From an uncultured beta proteobacterium (GTDB lineage Bacteria; Pseudomonadota; Gammaproteobacteria; Burkholderiales; SG8-39), in NCBI GenBank assembly GCA_902826155.1, contig CADEDU010000153.1, forward strand, positions 2,037 through 8,138: DNA of 6,102 nucleotides, given 5' to 3'. Positions 5,311 to 6,102 of this stretch are shown one piece after another. A program made the translations under genes and the position numbers. The notes under the pieces were generated by a model. The model made no database searches. It had not been told where the DNA came from and saw only the letters and a program-made list of their open reading frames with translations. Every line of letters begins with the position of its first letter. Positions within the stretch are counted from its first letter, which is position 1.

Positions 5311-6102
5311 TCAGGCCGCAGGCTTGGCCGCCTCGCGCAAGCGGATGTGCAGCTCGCGCAGCTGCTTGTCATCGACCGGGCTCGGCGCTTGCGTGAGCAG
5401 GCACTGCGCACGCTGCGTCTTGGGAAACGCGATCACGTCACGAATCGATTCGGCGCCAGCCATCATCGTGACGATCCGGTCCAGTCCGAACGCGATGCCA
5501 CCGTGCGGCGGCGCCCCGTACTTGAGCGCATCGAGCAGAAAACCGAACTTGCGCTGCGCCTCTTCGGTGCCGATGCCCAGCGCATCGAACACTTTGGACT
5601 GCACCTCGGCGCGATGAATTCGCACCGAACCGCCGCCGATCTCCCAGCCGTTCAGCACCATGTCATAGGCCTTGGCGAGCGCCTTGCCCGTGTCGGTGCC
5701 GAGTAGATCCTCATGGCCGTTCTTGGGCGCGGTGAAGGGATGATGCATCGCCGCCCATCGCTTCTCGTCGGCGTCGTACTCGAACATCGGAAAGTCGACC
5801 ACCCACAGCGGTCGCCAACCTTTCTCGACGAATCCCTTGTCGTGGCCGATCTTGCCGCGCAATGCTCCGAGCGAGTCGTTCACGACCTTGGCCTTGTCGG
5901 CGCAGAAGAACATCAGATCACCGCTCTTGGCGCCCGATCGTTCGACGATCGCGCGCAGCGCATCATCGGAGAGGTTCTTGACGATCGGCGATTGCATCCC
6001 CTCGCGCCCTTTGCCGATGTCGTTGAACTTGATGTACGCCAACCCCTTGGCACCGTAGATGGTCACGAATTGCGTGAAGCCGTCGATCTCGCCGCGGGTG
6101 AG
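5311..6102 (-). CDS. aspS: Aspartyl-tRNA synthetase, C-terminal part
   Basis: The frame enters from the right edge and stops at 5311-5313, giving the last 263 residues of a protein usually about 590-600 long. It charges tRNA-Asp with aspartate in the cytoplasm. The visible part starts in the GAD insertion domain of the bacterial type ([44 protein letters not shown]) and then gives the C-terminal half of the class II catalytic domain: [34 protein letters not shown] and motif 3, [11 protein letters not shown] (about visible residues 201-211), followed by [26 protein letters not shown]. All are intact. The anticodon-binding domain, which would help show whether the enzyme also charges tRNA-Asn, is outside the window. 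aspS is the visible head of the cluster that continues with RNase, barstar and nudB. Confidence 0.97.
   Translation of the reverse strand, partial: LTRGEIDGFTQFVTIYGAKGLAYIKFNDIGKGREGMQSPIVKNLSDDALRAIVERSGAKSGDLMFFCADKAKVVNDSLGALRGKIGHDKGFVEKGWRPLWVVDFPMFEYDADEKRWAAMHHPFTAPKNGHEDLLGTDTGKALAKAYDMVLNGWEIGGGSVRIHRAEVQSKVFDALGIGTEEAQRKFGFLLDALKYGAPPHGGIAFGLDRIVTMMAGAESIRDVIAFPKTQRAQCLLTQAPSPVDDKQLRELHIRLREAAKPAA

Noticed and set aside
4834..5706. Long plus-strand open frame of 290 codons across RNase and aspS
   Set aside because: It lies antisense to two well-supported genes and shows the Arg-rich composition of a GC-rich shadow frame.
1..6102. CRISPR array, tRNA or rRNA genes, insertion sequences
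   Set aside because: No spaced direct repeats of CRISPR size, no tRNA arm sequences, and no transposase motifs or terminal inverted repeats were seen on either strand.

Overview
All eight protein genes in this window are on the minus strand. The DNA is GC-rich, and the gene content and order (aspS and nudB close together; a ybhP-like nuclease followed by clsB) suggest a betaproteobacterium, probably Burkholderiales or a close relative. The genus cannot be named from this window.

In transcription order (right to left) the window holds: the C-terminal 263 residues of aspartyl-tRNA synthetase (aspS, running off the right edge); a guanyl-specific RNase of the RNase Sa/barnase type with an N-terminal membrane segment; a barstar-family inhibitor; the Nudix hydrolase NudB; a 257-bp gap with a candidate promoter and several small repeats; a 68-residue DUF465 (YdcH-like) helical protein with a strong ribosome binding site; a 434-bp gap with a strong hairpin and a second candidate promoter; a ybhP-like endonuclease/exonuclease/phosphatase; cardiolipin synthase B; and the N-terminal 299 residues of an IlvD/Edd-family dehydratase (running off the left edge).

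The genes fall into three or four transcription groups. aspS, RNase, barstar and nudB are tightly packed and probably co-transcribed. DUF465 seems to be its own unit. ybhP-like and clsB are 9 bp apart and form an operon also known from E. coli (ybhP-ybhO). The dehydratase follows after 130 bp.

The most interesting part is the RNase/barstar pair. It sits between aspS and nudB, which are direct neighbours in E. coli, and its left border with aspS consists of exactly two copies of a 21-bp tandem repeat. All four catalytic residues of the RNase and the key acidic residues of the inhibitor appear intact, so this looks like a working exported RNase with a cytoplasmic inhibitor.
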